Assembly: GCA_020740775.1 (NCBI GenBank)
Contig: JAHEWK010000032.1
Location: forward strand, 310,001-374,000
Origin: Ilyonectria destructans
Taxonomy: Eukaryota; Ascomycota; Sordariomycetes; Hypocreales; Nectriaceae
Direction: 5' to 3'
Length of the DNA: 64,000 nt
Shown here: piece by piece, positions 11,501-21,073 of the stretch
Layout: the number at the start of each line of letters is the position of its first letter
How positions within the stretch are numbered: position 1 is the first letter of the stretch
Notes under the pieces: generated by a model
Seen by the model: the letters and a program-made list of their open reading frames with translations, nothing else
Told to the model about the DNA's origin: nothing
Database searches by the model: none
Program-made: the position numbers and the translations under genes

Positions 11501-11824
11501 CACCACCGGTGGTGCACGAGTCACGTGAGGATATTTGCACCATCGATGGTGCATGTATCAAGACCCCTTGACAAGTTGGTTGCTGACATAAGGAAAGTCT
11601 TGGTACGGGGGGCTCATACAGGCACAGCTAGCTGTGCCAATAAGACCACGTGACTTTTTGCACAGCTAGCTGTGCAAATAAGATCTGTTATGTAAGCCCG
11701 AAAAGGGGTAATATACCGCAAATTGGCCCTTCAATTCAACAGTCAACGGCTTCTTCAGCATCAATTCAACGATCAACTGCTTCTACAGCATCAATTCAAC
11801 TTGCCGCGCCTTTCTTCTGCTACA

Positions 11825-14158
11825 ATGAACCCAATTGAGGGCCCCCGTCGCTTCCCTGATGATGCCCTTCCTCCTGAACGCGACTACAACTCGCTGGAGG
11901 AACTACGTGCAGCAATCAATGCTTGGGCAGCGCCACGAGGCTATGCCTTTGTAGTCCAAAAGTCTTGGAAGACCTCTAGTAGAAGAACTGGAGTTATCTT
12001 CGGCTGTGACCGAGGAGGGCGCCCTCCTGGCCCAAAGAAACGGCAACGGCAAACTATATCACGTCGTACGGGATGCCTCTTCTCTGTGATAGCAATGGAA
12101 AGCCTATGCAAGACTACATGGAGTGTAAGGCATCGTCCTCGGGCTGGCTTTGGTCAACACAATCACGAACCAAGCCTCAGTCAACTGGCACATCCAACAC
12201 ATCGTCAGCTATCATCCTCAGATAGATCAACAGTCCAACAACTCGCCAATGCCGGCATTGCGCCAAAGGAGATTAGGTCATACCTACGTATGAACTCGGA
12301 TATAATTGCTACACAGCAAGATATCTATAATTGCATTGCACAGGGCAAGCGAGACCTTGCCGGAGGTCAAAGCAATATGCATGCCCTTGATGATCAGCTC
12401 AAGAGTGAGGGCTTCTGGAGTCAAATACGCCTTGACGAGAGTAGCAGAGTTACAGCAGTATTATTTGCACATCCTACATCACTGGCATACCTCAAACTAT
12501 ACCCTGAAGTGCTTATATTGGACTGCACATACAAGACCAATAAGTACAAGATGCCTCTTCTCGATATAGTTGGTGTTGATGCTTGTCATCGATCCTTCTG
12601 TATTGCATTTGCGTTCCTTAGTGGCGAGGAAGAGGATGACTTCATCTGGGCTCTTGGCCGGTTACGGAGTGTATATGAGCTTTGTGGAGCAGCCCTTCCA
12701 TCTGTGATACTTACAGATCGCTGTCTTGCTTGTATGAATGCTGTTTCCTCTCCCTCTTGCTTCCCTCAGTCAACCCCGATGCTATGCTTATGGCATATCA
12801 ACAAAGCAGTCCTGACCTATTGTATGCCCGCATTTACTCGGGATAAAAACGATTCTCAAGGGCAGAAAGAGTGGAAGGAATTCTACGACTCTTGGCATGA
12901 GATTGTAGCCTCACCGACTGAGCATATCTACAACGAGAGGCTTGAGAAGTTCAAGGACCGTTACATCCCTGGCCATATCAACGAGGTGGGCTATATCATG
13001 GAGACCTGGCTAGATCTCTACAAAGAGAGGTTTGTGAAGGCGTGGGTTAACCAATACCTTCACTTCGAGCAATATGTGACATCACGGGGCGAAGGTATTC
13101 ACAATCTTATCAAAGGTCACCTGAAAACATCGCAAGTTGACCTCTTCGAGGCCTGGAGGATCATCAAGCTTGTTCTGGTAAATCAGCTTACCGAGCTCGA
13201 AGCAAACCAGGCTAAGCAGCATACCAGTGTACCTCTTCAGCTATCTGGGGCATTGTATAGCAACATCTGTGGTTGGATATCACATGAAGCTCTGCGGAAG
13301 GTTGAGGCTCAACGGCAACGACTATCAAGAGAACATCCTGCGTGTACAGGAGTTTTCACTAAGACTCTTGGTCTGCCTTGTGCTCATAGCCTGAAGCCTT
13401 TACTGGACGAGTATCAGCCCCTTCTACTACATCATTTCCATTCACATTGGTATCTCCAACGCTCAGGAAGCGCCCAGCTTCTCATTGAGCCTCGCAAGCA
13501 GTTCGACCGTCTAGCAGCTAGTTCAACGCTGCCACCAAGAAGCACACAGCGTGAGCCTTGTGCATTTGAAGCTGTTGAGAAAGCAGTACAACCAAAGGCA
13601 CCGCCAAAGTGTTCGAGATGTCATCAGCAAGGCCACAACATGAGGTCTAAAGCATGCCCCTTACGTTATGAACATCTATTGCAGGCTTCTGCACAAACCT
13701 CTATAACAACGCATACAACAACACACACATCTACTCGCTCTGTAACCCGCTCATTATCCCCATCATCCCTATCAGGATCCTCTGTAATATCCGAGATTGT
13801 AGCCATTACAACAACACATACAACAACACGTACAGCAACTCGTGTATTATCTCCTCCAGCAGCCAGACCAGCAACTGTTACTACAGCAAATGCAAGAGCA
13901 GTGCCTGCATTACGAGTTGATGACCCCCTTGCTATCTTCCAACGATACAAAGAAGCACGAGAGGCCTGGTATGCTACATTGCCTCGGGGGGCCATCAAGA
14001 CCAATCAACAATACCGGAAGGCTATAGGGCTGCCTACCCGTTACTCTAAAACAGAGTATGACTGGTGCCTTGACTACAAGCAAATGGGGAGGCATTGCAG
14101 GGAGAAAAACGGCATTAGAGAGTGGACTAAGGAGGAGATGATGAGTTATCTTGATTAG
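11825..14158 (+). CDS. MULE transposase with FAR1-like and zinc-knuckle domains
   Basis: About 777 aa from ATG 11825 (MNPIEGPRRFPDDALPPERD). The frame is open from 11723, but MULE copy 1 supports the later start. Order: FAR1/WRKY-GCM1-like DNA-binding region (RGYAFVV...GCDRGG...RTGCLF...HNHEPS); catalytic core with D near residue 230 (LDCTYKTN), D near 295 (ILTDRCLACM) and E near 422 (GEGIHNLIKGH); SWIM-like LGLPCAHSLKPL; zinc knuckle CSRCHQQGHNMRSKACP near 595. The listed stop TAG 14156-14158 may be premature, because the same frame continues with charged coding-like sequence (DKAKNERVEQNVGRE...) to TGA 14336-14338. Family certain. Confidence 0.93.
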   Translation: MNPIEGPRRFPDDALPPERDYNSLEELRAAINAWAAPRGYAFVVQKSWKTSSRRTGVIFGCDRGGRPPGPKKRQRQTISRRTGCLFSVIAMESLCKTTWSVRHRPRAGFGQHNHEPSLSQLAHPTHRQLSSSDRSTVQQLANAGIAPKEIRSYLRMNSDIIATQQDIYNCIAQGKRDLAGGQSNMHALDDQLKSEGFWSQIRLDESSRVTAVLFAHPTSLAYLKLYPEVLILDCTYKTNKYKMPLLDIVGVDACHRSFCIAFAFLSGEEEDDFIWALGRLRSVYELCGAALPSVILTDRCLACMNAVSSPSCFPQSTPMLCLWHINKAVLTYCMPAFTRDKNDSQGQKEWKEFYDSWHEIVASPTEHIYNERLEKFKDRYIPGHINEVGYIMETWLDLYKERFVKAWVNQYLHFEQYVTSRGEGIHNLIKGHLKTSQVDLFEAWRIIKLVLVNQLTELEANQAKQHTSVPLQLSGALYSNICGWISHEALRKVEAQRQRLSREHPACTGVFTKTLGLPCAHSLKPLLDEYQPLLLHHFHSHWYLQRSGSAQLLIEPRKQFDRLAASSTLPPRSTQREPCAFEAVEKAVQPKAPPKCSRCHQQGHNMRSKACPLRYEHLLQASAQTSITTHTTTHTSTRSVTRSLSPSSLSGSSVISEIVAITTTHTTTRTATRVLSPPAARPATVTTANARAVPALRVDDPLAIFQRYKEAREAWYATLPRGAIKTNQQYRKAIGLPTRYSKTEYDWCLDYKQMGRHCREKNGIREWTKEEMMSYLD

Positions 14159-14885
14159 GATAAAGCCAAGAACGAACGGGTTGAACAGAATGTAGGGAGA
14201 GAGAGAGAAGAGCAGCCCTTCGTACAGCGGCGAGGGATGCGGCATGTCTGGGATGCTGCTGAAAGAGATCGTGAATTACAGGAGGAATGGTATGGAGGTG
14301 GGAAAACCCCTCCCCCCCACCAACATTTGCAAGATTGACGGAAAATGTGATTGGTATTGTGATGGGGTCAATGGTCCACCTAGTGTTTTAATACAGTAGA
14401 GGCTAGCTGCTAGCCTAGGATGGCCCTACTTAAGGCGATCAGTCTGCCTGACAAATGAAAAGACACGCATTTTCCCTTCTTTAATTTGTATGACACCTTT
14501 TGTCGCTTGACACTTATTACCCTATAGCTGTCGCAGCAGCTCTTCTCGATATTTCTTTTCTCTTTCTCTCTAGAGACAGCAGACAGCAGTATATTAATTG
14601 CTTTCTGTATCTCAAACCCCCAGGAGACAGCTACTTGCTTGCTTCCTCTTGTCATCTGCCCCTCTCCAGCTCCTACCCTGCGGACGGGTGTGGTCTACAC
14701 TAAAGACCTCTTCCACTAACAAAGTATACATCACTAGAAAGAGGAAGAAAAGGCGAATTTCCGAGTATATCTATAATGACCCAATGGCTTGATTTGATAG
14801 AGTTGTGACTGAGTTGCAGTATTGGGTTAAGTGGGCTTAGTAGCCGTCAATTGAATGAGCGAGAGAGCTACCAAAGCTAAAGAGA

Positions 14886-15723
14886 TCATTGCCTTCCCTG
14901 CCAATACCACTGAATATAGCTATTTCGATCAACATTCGCGATGTGAACTCCTGCATTCTCTAAAGCTACGATTGTTGGCATATAGGTAGTCATCCCTACA
15001 GCCGGTGAAGGCCAAGTCGTGTCTGGGACCGTAAATTGCTGATTCCGATATACCTGATCCATAGCCTGAAGGTTGAATGTACTCCAATAGGGATTGATAT
15101 CAGGATTGGCGCGCTGTTGTAACGGTCTCAAGGTAGTATATTGCAACTAGCTAGGCCACTCTACAGAGTATACCAAACTTAAGGAAAGAAGAAGAAGAGA
15201 AAGAGAGTAGGGGAGGTCCATCCATAAATATACTCGTCATGGTGGCTTAAAGGTAAAAGTGGGCCACGAAAGGCCGAGGGTTCCCGAGGCCACCTACGGG
15301 CACAGCCCGTTACAGCTGTGGCCGTTGCTGAAGTCGTTGATCCCAATACGCAATATGCCACTCTCCCTCAACCTGATATCCCCATGGGCGTGAGATCACA
15401 GTAACAGGATCCCCTTGAGGAAGATACTAAGTGTTGTGGGCTCTCACAAGGGCTTGAGGATTCTGGACATAGAGAGCATTGGAGGTGGTTGGATCATTTG
15501 GCAAGGTATGTTGAACCCACCAATGGAGCATATGCAGAGGATCGGTTGCTGGATAAGGATCATTGGGGCGCCGCTCTCGTTGCTGGTTGCTAGTAATGGG
15601 ATGTAAAGTAGCCCGTATATTCGCAGTTGTAGGATAAACTGCCCCTGCTAGTGTTGATGTATTGTCTACAAAGATTGGAAAGTCTTGAGGGTTCTGACGC
15701 TGACTTTGGTTGCAGTTGTACAT
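14886..15723 (-). pseudogene. Second, convergent gene of the MULE, unknown function
   Basis: One frame can be followed from ATG 15723 (MYNCNQSQRQNPQDFPIF) through TAG 15427-15429, on through YLPQGDPVTVISRPWGYQVE and EGEWHIAYWDQRLQQRPQ. There it is split by a solo LTR (15118-15314). Removing the LTR and one 5-bp duplication restores ...RPQRANPDINPYWSTFN... to the stop at 14886, about 215 codons in all. The stop is most simply CAG to TAG. The protein is rich in Asn, Pro, Gln and Trp, with no motif I recognise, no zinc ligands and no membrane segment. It lies wholly inside the MULE's inverted repeats and converges on the transposase, so it looks like an accessory gene of the element. Function unknown. 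Confidence 0.6.
15118..15314 (-). repeat. Solo LTR (TG...CA), 197 bp, copy 1 of 4
   Basis: Starts TGTAACGG and ends CCGTTACA, flanked by 5-bp duplications GCTGT (15113-15117, 15315-15319). It matches the elements at 22874, 44516 and 63780. TG/CA ends, a 5-bp duplication and about 200 bp fit a solo LTR better than a MITE, although the 8-bp terminal inversion is long for an LTR. Confidence 0.8.
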
Positions 15724-16524
15724 CTTTGCGATACTGTTTGATGAAGGAATAGAGAGCTTCTTTCAAGGGAAAGAGCCCTGCTTTATATATTGCACGCGTT
15801 GAAGTGATTCACTTGATAGCTATGGACCTGTGGTGTTCAGATGATGCGAGTGTAGGTATTGTACGTTCTTCACGGCCCTGGGCAGACTGGTACGCTGCCA
15901 ATAGATGATATATCACATATTGAAGAGCTGTGTATATAGTAAATCACTGTATCTCTTCAATTGTACAAATTGATGCTGTTTCCGTAGATGTCATGGGCCA
16001 GGGCCCATATCCTTGCGGCTGTGCCGCAAGACGTACTAGGCTCGTGCGCGCCAGGCACGAGAAATCGTTCCACAGCTCAGGGGCACTTAGGAATTTCTTT
16101 CTTTCTTCTTCATCTTTGATGTAAATAGCATCCTGGACTAGATAGCTGGAATACAGTTACTAGAGGCCGTTCACAGTAGATTGAATAGTAGAGGGATATC
16201 TCTTACTCACACACGTATCGGGCTTACATAACAGATCTTATTTGCACAGCTAGCTGTGCAAAAAGTCACGTGGTCTTATTGGCACAGCTAGCTGTGCCTG
16301 TATGAGCCCCCCTTGGTACGGTCGCACATTAGGACATGAGGTGCAAAACCATGTGGGAATATGAAGACCCATACTTTCCACACAGGATTTCATAATTCAC
16401 ACCAGTTTTATTATGGAGATCCGTATGATTTATGTGTCGCACTATGTAACTTGTAGTGTTTCATCCCCATTCATCAGGTTGAGACGTTGACCCAGCTGTC
16501 GTCCAACTGGATCAACGGGCTCAA

Positions 16525-16603
16525 GCCGCATGCAAGGGCAGTCGAACCACTATCTCCGAGACATTAACTCGGAATCCTACGTTACCATTAGACCATATGG
16601 GGC
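16525..16603 (-). other. Degenerate tRNA-like sequence with Pol III boxes
   Basis: On the minus strand the sequence begins GCCCCATATGGTCTAATGG. It contains an A-box-like TGGTCTAATGG, a 7-bp anticodon-like stem with loop TTAATGT (AAT would read Ile codons) and a B-box-like GGTTCGACT. The acceptor arm pairs 6 of 7 (GCCCCAT with ATGCGGC), but the T-arm pairs badly. Probably a tRNA pseudogene or SINE-like head lying inside the integrase-core transposon. Confidence 0.4.
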
Positions 16604-16864
16604 CTATTTGATGTATCTACCTGTTTAACTAAACCAAGAACCGCGTTGGGGAGAGAATAATCTCACGGGCCTGGCATCCAGTAGCCCGGTGTCCAGCTTA
16701 CGGGTCCGCGGGCCGTAGCTCCAGTGACAAGACATACGCAGGCCCTCACCGCCTCTTCTGAGCTCTCGTCTCTTGACTATTCTTTGCTTCCATCACGTCA
16801 ACGAGTTGTCCATCTCACCAGTTATCCCTTAGCTTACCGCTGTGCCCTCAGCCCGTTACACAAG

Positions 16865-18433
16865 ATGCCACGGCCTAGAAAGGACCTGGAGCCTCTCAAG
16901 GACAGGATCCTTGAAGAGCGGCAACGAGGCCTCACGTTGGATACTATCGCTGCCCATCTCCGCGATGAGGGATTCGACGTCGAGGTTACCACGCTCAAGA
17001 GGAGGTGCCGTGAGTGGGGTGTTGCCGGGAGAAGTACCTTGGCCTCACAAGTCGCTACAGACGACCTGGTAGCCCAGATCTCTCGATAATTCTTCCTCTA
17101 CGGGTACAGCGACACCTCCATCGCGCGGGACCTCCAGAGGAAGGATATCACGATCTCTGAGCGGACGGTCAAGGAGTACCGCCTACAAAACAAGATGAAG
17201 AGACGGTACCGAGACGCCGCCGAACGACAAGAAGCTATCGACAAAGCGAGACAGTTCCTAGACCAGGACGACCGTCGGTCTTCTGCCGTGAGGGGATTCG
17301 GAAGGGGCTACTTGTACCACTACGTTCGAATCCGCGCCTGTGTTCTCGTTGGACAAAACGCCTTGTACCGGGAGTACCAGACGAACCCTCAGTGGAAGCG
17401 ACAATCAGAGAAGAGGCGCCTTGCTGACTGGAAGCATCGCCAGAACTTCAAGGTCCCTGGCCCCAACTTCATGTGGTCTCTCGATGGGTATGAGAAGCTC
17501 AAGAGCTTCGGCTTCCATATATACGCCTGCATCGACGCCTTCTCGCGGGCCATCATCTGGATATACGTCGGTAGGGGTAACGTCACCGCCTTGAGTACCC
17601 TCAAGCAGTTCCTCCGTACGGTCTCCTTCTCAGGGATACGTCCGCTCTTCACCCGGTCAGACCATGGTATCGAGACTCCTCTGTGGGCTGGGGCCCAAGC
17701 TATCCTCGCTGACCTTGACCAAACCGAGGTCGTGTACATGAGCGAAGACGAGACCGAGCGAGTCCATCGACAGGGACAGAGACTAAGCTCTTGTCACATC
17801 TGGGGACCAAGTACAAACAACCAGAGGATCGAGTCTTGGTGGGAGAAGCTCCTCAAGGGTGTGACGCAACGCTGGATCTCTTTCTCGCACGAGCTTATCG
17901 ATAGTGGGCTTTTCCAGCCCAACCGGGAGGCTGATCAGATCGCTGTTTATGCCTTGTACGGGCCAATGATCCGTCAGGAAGTCGCTGACTTCACGGAGAT
18001 GTGGAACGGCCATCGTATAAGGCCTCAGAAGAACCGGGAGCACCTCGTCTCTGGTATCCCTATGGATCTCTACAACACTGAGGCGGTAGAGAACTGGGCG
18101 GTCAAGCTCGGGGGTTCCGCCATGGCTGGCCTCGATGAGATGCTACAGGCTGTGGACGCTGTTGATATCGACGATCTCCTTGATCCAGGAACCCTAGAGT
18201 GGTGTGAAGAGCAGCTGAACGACCTAGGTTTCGACGGTCAGTTGAATGGAGATCTTGACCATAAGCGTCCACATCTCGGGACATATTTAGAGCTAAGGGA
18301 CCGCATCCAGGGCCATCTCGGGTCGCAGAGAGAGCCCCGTCTCTATATTCCCGAGACTCCGACGGGTGGGACGGAAAGATTCGTACGTACAAGAGCAAAC
18401 CACGTAAGGGTATCACAAACTGACGGTAGCTAA
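16865..18433 (+). pseudogene. Integrase-core (DDE) transposase with Clr5-like HTH, one in-frame stop
   Basis: Starts MPRPRKDLEPLKDRILEERQ, a Clr5-like helix-turn-helix (LTLDTIAAHLRDEGFDV, then LKRRCREWGV). TAA at 17087-17089 breaks the frame (ISR-stop-FFLYGYSDTSIARDLQ), which then continues intact to 18433. The catalytic core shows WSLDGYEKL, RSDHGIET and NNQRIESWWEKL, giving D, D and E. Without the stop it is about 522 residues, close to a full-length transposase. The stop fits CAA to TAA. This integrase group resembles rve-type cores of IS3EU-like elements. Coding sequence otherwise undamaged. Confidence 0.82.
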
Positions 18434-18791
18434 GCTACAACTCCTTCAGCGGAACTATCTTAGCACTTCTGGTGATAGTCTCTCCGGGACTGACCTCCCT
18501 GCGACCTTTGTTAGTGGGGTAGACGGGCTGATGGAGGATATGACTCACCTTGAGCTAGAGTAGCTAGCCTCACGTCCGCTTCTTCTTCTTCTGTTGCTTG
18601 GAGCTTGGACGTCGTGCCATGAAGCCCCGGGTCCTCGAAGCAGGGTAGGCAACAGCTCTCGAAGCAGGCTCACCAACGACGTCGTTAACCTCATCGTCTG
18701 ATCAGGCCTCCCTCGCTTAGGAGAGAGACCAGGGGAGCTATTAGCCGGACGCCTCTTTCTTGCATGATCTCCTTACCCTTCCTCCGACTCG

Positions 18792-19301
18792 CTAGCATAC
18801 TTTGAGGTCCTGACTCGGCGGGTGACTGGAGACTGTGGCCGTGGGTAGCGGCTCGTAGAAGACAAGGAATACATGGTACTGCCCTTCAATTTTGCTGTAT
18901 CTAAAAGGACAGTCTTCTCCAAATAGCTCCCCAACTGTCTTCTGGTTGTAATTAAAGTCGCCCAGCTCCGTGATGCCATCACTAAGATGGGCGTGATGAA
19001 CGAGCCTGTTCTCGAACCCAAGGTAAGGAGCTATCGCAGGCTTATCCTGGAATTGAGGAAAGACGATCTTGCTAAGCCACAAGGCAACAGAGATGGCCGG
19101 CTCGGAGATAACGTGGCGCCTCAGGGCTACCTTCAGTACCTCCCTCGCCAGGATCCATGGAGGGTTGTAGCCTTCTTCTACTATCTCCAACGGTTCAGGT
19201 CTCGCAAGGAAGATCGTTAGGCGCGTGGAGATCTTCCGCTGGGTCCTCTTGATGGCTTGCTTAGCCGCCGCCTCGGTCAGTTGCACGGAGCTCGCCCACA
19301 C
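18792..19301 (-). CDS. Hypothetical second protein of the integrase-core element
   Basis: A 169-residue frame inside the element, convergent with the integrase gene. It reads as genuine coding sequence: WASSVQLTEAAAKQAIKRTQ, then PWILAREVLKVALRRHVIS and VALWLSKIVFPQFQDKPAI. A Ser/Arg/Pro-rich region with overlapping open frames lies just upstream (19277-19728) and may be its 5' exon, but I could not find convincing splice sites. Not recognised; no catalytic motif seen. Position suggests an accessory protein of the transposon. Confidence 0.45.
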   Translation of the reverse strand: MWASSVQLTEAAAKQAIKRTQRKISTRLTIFLARPEPLEIVEEGYNPPWILAREVLKVALRRHVISEPAISVALWLSKIVFPQFQDKPAIAPYLGFENRLVHHAHLSDGITELGDFNYNQKTVGELFGEDCPFRYSKIEGQYHVFLVFYEPLPTATVSSHPPSQDLKVC

Positions 19302-20330
19302 ACCTTTCTCGATACGCTGCGAGCAAGGGCCGCGTCACGGTACGCGGGCTGCTGAGACCGGGCGAGGATACGCCCAGGGCCATCTCCTGAAGACGCGAAG
19401 ATCGTCCGAGATGGTGTTCCTCTTCTTCCTGAGGAGGACGTTCCTCGGCTAGACGCCGCGATGCTGGTGGACGTCGAGGCGGGCGTAGATATTTCCGCCA
19501 CTGTCTCTACTGTTGAGGCCCAGATCGGAGAACTGTCGGAGATCGTGATACTCGTGGGCTAGCGTACCTCACAATAGGGACAGCAACACGGCTCGGGGTG
19601 GGAATCTCTAATATAGTCGTGGCCCTTGTGGTAAGCCCGCGAGACGAGGTGCCGTGGTATGTCGGGGCAGTTCGTGGTCCACATATGGCCTGGCAGCTCG
19701 ACACGCGATTAGGGACGACTAAGGTCAATTGAGGTGATATAAACTTACTGTAGAAATTAGCGATAGAAGAGAATATACGGACGAAATCAATTAATCCATT
19801 AGTTGGTGAGAAAAAGAGGAGTGGCAGGGCCGTTGGTATGCGGATTGGGTTGGATCGTAGGTCGGGTTGGGGGGCTGGAAAAAATTACCTGCCCAGGCTC
19901 ACGTGCTGGTTGAGGTGTAGGGGGATGAAAAGGCACTTGGATCATAGTGTGCTACACTGTAATTCAGCATGGGGGTACTGCTGACTCAATATTTGGACAT
20001 GGTCGCGTCATCCGAAAAGGGTTATGCACCTCATGTCCTACCGTGCAACCGTATCTTGGCTCAGATAAATTCCAAATAGGAAAAGCGTTGACCCACTGGA
20101 AAGTCTTGGCTCAGAATAAATCGAGAAAGGGAATAGCTCTGTAGTTGCTTTCCAAACCCATCGACCTTCCTTGCCTCGAGGAAAGCAACTGCCGAGACTG
20201 CCCCTTATTTTACTGACTGCATACTACACCGCCATGACCCCTGAAAGCCACATTGAACACATCAGTAGCTCAGTCATTTCATCTATGTAACGTATCATTC
20301 CTGGTAGATGCACGGTCTCTGCCTTCATCC

Positions 20331-20498
20331 TGTGACGGGACAAGAGCACGAACGAGGTCGAGTGCGACTTGGGCAAAATGATTGTTTACAAGGAGAGAAA
20401 GAGATTCTTAAGGAAAACTCTGACTTAAGCTATTTACACAATATTCATAAAGTGAGACTATTCATAAAGTATGAAAGTCAAATGATCGTTCCCTCACA
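20331..20498 (+). repeat. 168-bp short element, copy A
   Basis: Ends TGTGACGGGAC and GTTCCCTCACA. A copy of equal length lies inverted at 55961-56128, where it has a 5-bp duplication TACCG. Here the flanks CATCC and GTTTC do not match. It sits at the 5' edge of the decayed ParB-like gene. MITE or very short solo LTR. Confidence 0.7.
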
Positions 20499-20525
20499 GT
20501 TTCTACTAGCGTGGCCCACGCGGAA

Positions 20526-21027
20526 GTACATTCGTTTGAGGATTGGTTGAAGGTCAATGACGAAAAGCTGGAGGTAATGGCTGGACAGCACCGAATATCT
20601 GCACTACAAGAGTATGTCAAGCGAAGCAGTTCTCCGAAGAAGGAACTTTAGTGGGTATGCAGGATTTACGACAGAGGTAAGAAGGATTCGAACAGCATCG
20701 CCAGAGGGCAATTCCGAACTTAACGAGCCAGTAGACACGCTGCCACTCACGCTTAGTATTCAACTACGCGTGAATCGGCGGGAATTGTTGTTGCCAGACA
20801 GTCACGGCCAGATCTGGATGCAACTGGTCGCAGCGTCGAAGCAAGGTGAACGTCTGTTGCGTGGAAAGAAGTCGGAGGTAGAGAGACAGATGCTCGATAT
20901 GCTATGTCTGAGCACCACGCCAAAGTTTCCCATCAGCCGCTTGATTACTATTTGGAATAACGAGCGGTGGAGGTCTATGATCATGCGCTGGTGTGACACG
21001 GTCGGGGGCCCAACATCTCATCATCCG
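20526..21027 (+). pseudogene. Remnant of a fungal ParB-like (GQHR) protein
   Basis: The first part reads VHSFEDWLKVNDEKLEVMAG then QHRISALQEYVKR, with the GQHRI motif of ParB/Srx-like folds. A TAG follows (KKEL-stop-WVCRIYDR), then a possible short intron or frame change at the GTAAG after 20670. The second part reads LPLTLSIQLRVNRRELLLPD then SHGQIWMQLVAAS. I recognise the pattern from uncharacterised fungal ParB-like proteins, from memory only. The 5' end is missing or displaced by the 168-bp element at 20331. Not functional as read. Confidence 0.5.
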
Positions 21028-21073
21028 TAAAAGTACCTTCCAGCGGCTGCGCTTCCATCGTAAATATCATGCC

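Larger units (their letters stand above)
11608..16311 (+). mobile_element. Complete MULE transposon, 4.7 kb, with 9-bp target duplication
   Basis: Inverted repeats of about 95 bp start GGGGGCTCATACAGGCACAG and contain two GCACAGCTAGCTGTGC palindromes (11608-11702 and about 16225-16311). Perfect 9-bp duplications CTTGGTACG flank it (11599-11607, 16312-16320), diagnostic of Mutator-type transposition. Inside are a transposase gene on the plus strand and a convergent second gene on the minus strand, itself hit by a solo LTR (15118-15314). The target was the last bases of the integrase-core element that begins at 16317. Confidence 0.93.
16317..20053 (+). mobile_element. Integrase-core DNA transposon (IS3EU-like), 3.7 kb, 6-bp duplication
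   Basis: Inverted repeats TACGGTCGCACATTAGGACA (left, 16317-16350) and, read inward from the right (20053-20020), TACGGTTGCACGGTAGGACA; both continue TGAGGTGCAWAACC. The 6-bp duplication is TCTTGG: right copy 20054-20059. The left copy is displaced to 11598-11603 because the MULE inserted across the left boundary, so TACG at 11604-11607 is a duplicated piece of this element. It carries an integrase-core gene (plus), an unknown gene (minus) and a tRNA-like stretch. The superfamily name is inferred from the 6-bp duplication and the integrase-like DDE. Confidence 0.72.

Noticed and set aside
11723..11824. Upstream ATG 11723 as the MULE transposase start
   Set aside because: The leader is a repeated TCAATTCAAC stretch that encodes QFN repeats; the other MULE copy supports MNPI as the start.
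19947..20144. 65-codon frame at the right end of the integrase-core element
   Set aside because: It runs across the terminal inverted repeat and the element boundary, so it is unlikely to be a gene.
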